From Erysipelotrichaceae bacterium (GTDB taxonomy: Bacteria; Bacillota_I; Bacilli_A; Erysipelotrichales; Erysipelotrichaceae), in the NCBI GenBank assembly GCA_900754715.1, contig CAAEDX010000124.1, positions 1 through 16,186 of the forward strand: a stretch of 16,186 nt of DNA, given 5' to 3'. The position numbers and the translations under genes are program-made. The notes beneath the pieces were generated by a model that searched no databases, was not told the origin of the DNA, and saw only the letters and a list, made by a program, of their open reading frames with translations. This document shows, in pieces, positions 14,856 to 16,186 of the stretch (position 1 is its first letter; each line of letters begins with the position of its first letter).

Positions 14856-16082
14856 TCAAGATTTTTTGCGCAGCGCAGGAAAAGCGACCATAAATGTGAT
14901 CTCGCCATCCTGACAATTCACGCTGATCGTGCCTTTATGTTCATCCGCAATGGCTTTGGCGATCGACAAGCCCAGACCATAATGACCGCCTGCCTGTGAA
15001 CGTGCATCATCCTGACGGTAAAACCGCTCAAACAGCAAGTGTCGTTCCTCAGGCGAGATCAGCTCTCCTTCGTTGGTGACACGCAGCACAGCCAGATGCT
15101 TTTCCCTGCTCAGCTGCAGCTGCACATGTTTGCCAATGCCATGATGAAGCGCGTTATCGATCAGGATCGAGACAAGCTGCTTGAGCTGGCTCTCATCGCC
15201 ATCGATCCAGATCGAATCTGAAATCGCATAGCGCAAGTCTTTTCCTTCCTCATAGGCGACAGACTCAAAAGGCAATGCTTCTCCATAGACCAACTGGCTC
15301 AGATCCAGCGGCTTCCGCTTTGCCTTGACATTTTCCGCGCGAGCCAGCGCCAGCAGCTGTGTGACCAACGCGGACATGCGGTCATTTTCATAGCGGATGT
15401 TGCGCAGCCACTGATCTTCCCCATGTTCGCGCATGGCAAGATCCAGATTAGCGGAAATGACCGCCAACGGGGTCTTCAGCTCATGTCCAGCATCTGAAAT
15501 AAACTGTTTTTGCTTACGGTCGCTCTCTTCCAGCGGCGCCACGATCTTGCGAGCCATATACCGCGCCATGAAAAAGAGCAGGATCAGCACGATGCCGCCA
15601 AAGCCAAGCGTATAGCTGATCAGCGTGCTGGCACTTTCCAGCATGAGCGTATTGTCAAGAAAAGCGACGAGCATATATCCGCCTTTATCCGCGACCCGAT
15701 AGATGAGATGATTGCGTATCCCATCGGTCGTATCTCCGGCAATGATCTCTTTTGCCAAAGTGGTCAGCTGATCTTCATCCAGGCTGGATACATCTGCCGT
15801 ATCTACCTTAAGCACTTGTCCGTCATCCGTGATCGCCACAGAATAAAAAGTAGAGAGCTCCAGCATCGGCGGTCCTTCACGCATATTGCCCGGATCAGCA
15901 GGATGGCGATGGATCATCCCAGCCAAGCTGTAGCTGTTGACGTATTCTTCCAGCAGGCTGCGGTTCTCATTGGTCATCTCCATATAACTGGCCAGATAGA
16001 TCATAGCAATGGTTCCTGCAAGCAGCACGATGAGCACAAATAAGATGGCGGCGACGATACGGCGCCTCGTCTTCCTAAACAT
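14856..16082 (-). CDS. Sensor histidine kinase
   Basis: Membrane sensor kinase of 408 aa, partner of the OmpR-type regulator that precedes it. A transmembrane helix lies at about residues 9-32, an extracytoplasmic sensor region at 33-150 and a second helix at 152-172. There is a short linker, the dimerisation/phospho-acceptor helix with SDAGHELKTPL (His200), and the ATPase domain with the N-box ILIDNALHHG (Asn310), the F-box FERFYRQD and the G-box GGHYGLGLS. The layout is that of a classical, complete HisKA/HATPase kinase. The sensor region looks like a small single domain; its ligand is unknown. The ATG overlaps the end of the regulator gene by 8 nt, so the two are translationally coupled. 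The gene is followed by a terminator hairpin and then the VTC/DUF4956/lipoprotein cassette, the probable target of the system. Confidence 0.93.
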   Translation of the reverse strand: MFRKTRRRIVAAILFVLIVLLAGTIAMIYLASYMEMTNENRSLLEEYVNSYSLAGMIHRHPADPGNMREGPPMLELSTFYSVAITDDGQVLKVDTADVSSLDEDQLTTLAKEIIAGDTTDGIRNHLIYRVADKGGYMLVAFLDNTLMLESASTLISYTLGFGGIVLILLFFMARYMARKIVAPLEESDRKQKQFISDAGHELKTPLAVISANLDLAMREHGEDQWLRNIRYENDRMSALVTQLLALARAENVKAKRKPLDLSQLVYGEALPFESVAYEEGKDLRYAISDSIWIDGDESQLKQLVSILIDNALHHGIGKHVQLQLSREKHLAVLRVTNEGELISPEERHLLFERFYRQDDARSQAGGHYGLGLSIAKAIADEHKGTISVNCQDGEITFMVAFPALRKKS

Positions 16083-16186
16083 CTTCGAAGCGCAGCTCGT
16101 ATCCTACGCCGCGTATTGCTTTGATGCGTACTTTTGATCGTACGAAATTTAATTTACGGCGGACAAAGGACAGATAGACTTCCACA
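16075..16186 (-). CDS. OmpR-type response regulator, C-terminal end only
   Basis: The last 36 codons of a gene that enters from the right edge. The sequence VEVYLSFVRRKL, then VRIKAIRGVGYEL, is the end of the winged-helix DNA-binding domain of OmpR/PhoB-family regulators: recognition helix, then the wing hairpin with Arg-Gly-x-Gly-Tyr. The TAG stop (16077-16075) lies inside the kinase gene. Regulators of this family bind pairs of direct repeats with about 11-bp period, which matches the TTCAATC repeats before the VTC gene. The receiver domain lies outside the window. Confidence 0.93.
   Translation of the reverse strand, partial: VEVYLSFVRRKLNFVRSKVRIKAIRGVGYELRFEDV

Noticed and set aside
1..16186. 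CRISPR arrays, tRNA or rRNA genes, transposases, integrases
   Set aside because: I saw no spaced repeats, cloverleaf-like sequences, ribosomal RNA segments or recombinase reading frames on either strand.

Overview
The window is a bacterial chromosome segment. It has Shine-Dalgarno sites of the AGGAGG type, sigma-A-like promoters, short U-tailed terminators and a gene set typical of Bacillota (XRE, MarR and HxlR regulators; the VTC/DUF4956/Cthe_2159 cassette). A gut anaerobe of the Erysipelotrichia or Lachnospiraceae kind is my best guess, but no taxonomic marker is present. All genes except one small regulator (11332-11664) lie on the minus strand, so the window is described from right to left in the direction of transcription.

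Right side (16186 to 11740): the tail of an OmpR-type response regulator overlaps a sensor histidine kinase. These are followed by a three-gene cassette: a VTC-type polyphosphate-polymerase-like protein, a DUF4956 membrane protein and a Cthe_2159-type beta-helix lipoprotein. Between the kinase and the cassette is an unusual junction. A perfect 10-bp terminator hairpin contains the VTC ribosome binding site in its 3' arm. A promoter -10 (TATGAT) lies in its 5' arm and loop, 9 nt downstream of two TTCAATC repeats spaced 11 bp apart, which is the geometry of PhoB/OmpR sites. I infer that the two-component system drives the cassette from this promoter while read-through transcription is blocked.

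Middle (11664 to 8416): a divergent pair, an HxlR-type regulator (plus strand) and an NADPH-dependent FMN-reductase-like flavoprotein (minus strand), share a control region with an AAGTAT-G-ATACTT palindrome. Next come a LysR regulator and a cobalamin-independent methionine-synthase-like enzyme (371 aa, zinc ligands visible). The promoter of the latter is bracketed by a perfect 10-bp inverted repeat.

Left-middle (8336 to 6565): a MarR regulator is translationally coupled to an MFS transporter. The marR promoter is almost ideal and is covered by a perfect 18-bp inverted repeat. The transporter is broken by two frameshifts and one Trp-to-stop change, so the regulator and operator remain but the regulated pump is a pseudogene as written.

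Left (6391 to 1): an XRE-type DNA-binding protein with six predicted membrane helices ends in a strong terminator. Beyond it lies a giant reading frame of at least 1755 codons that runs off the left edge. It looks soluble and largely helical, is visibly AT-richer than its neighbours, and I could not assign it with confidence to a known family.
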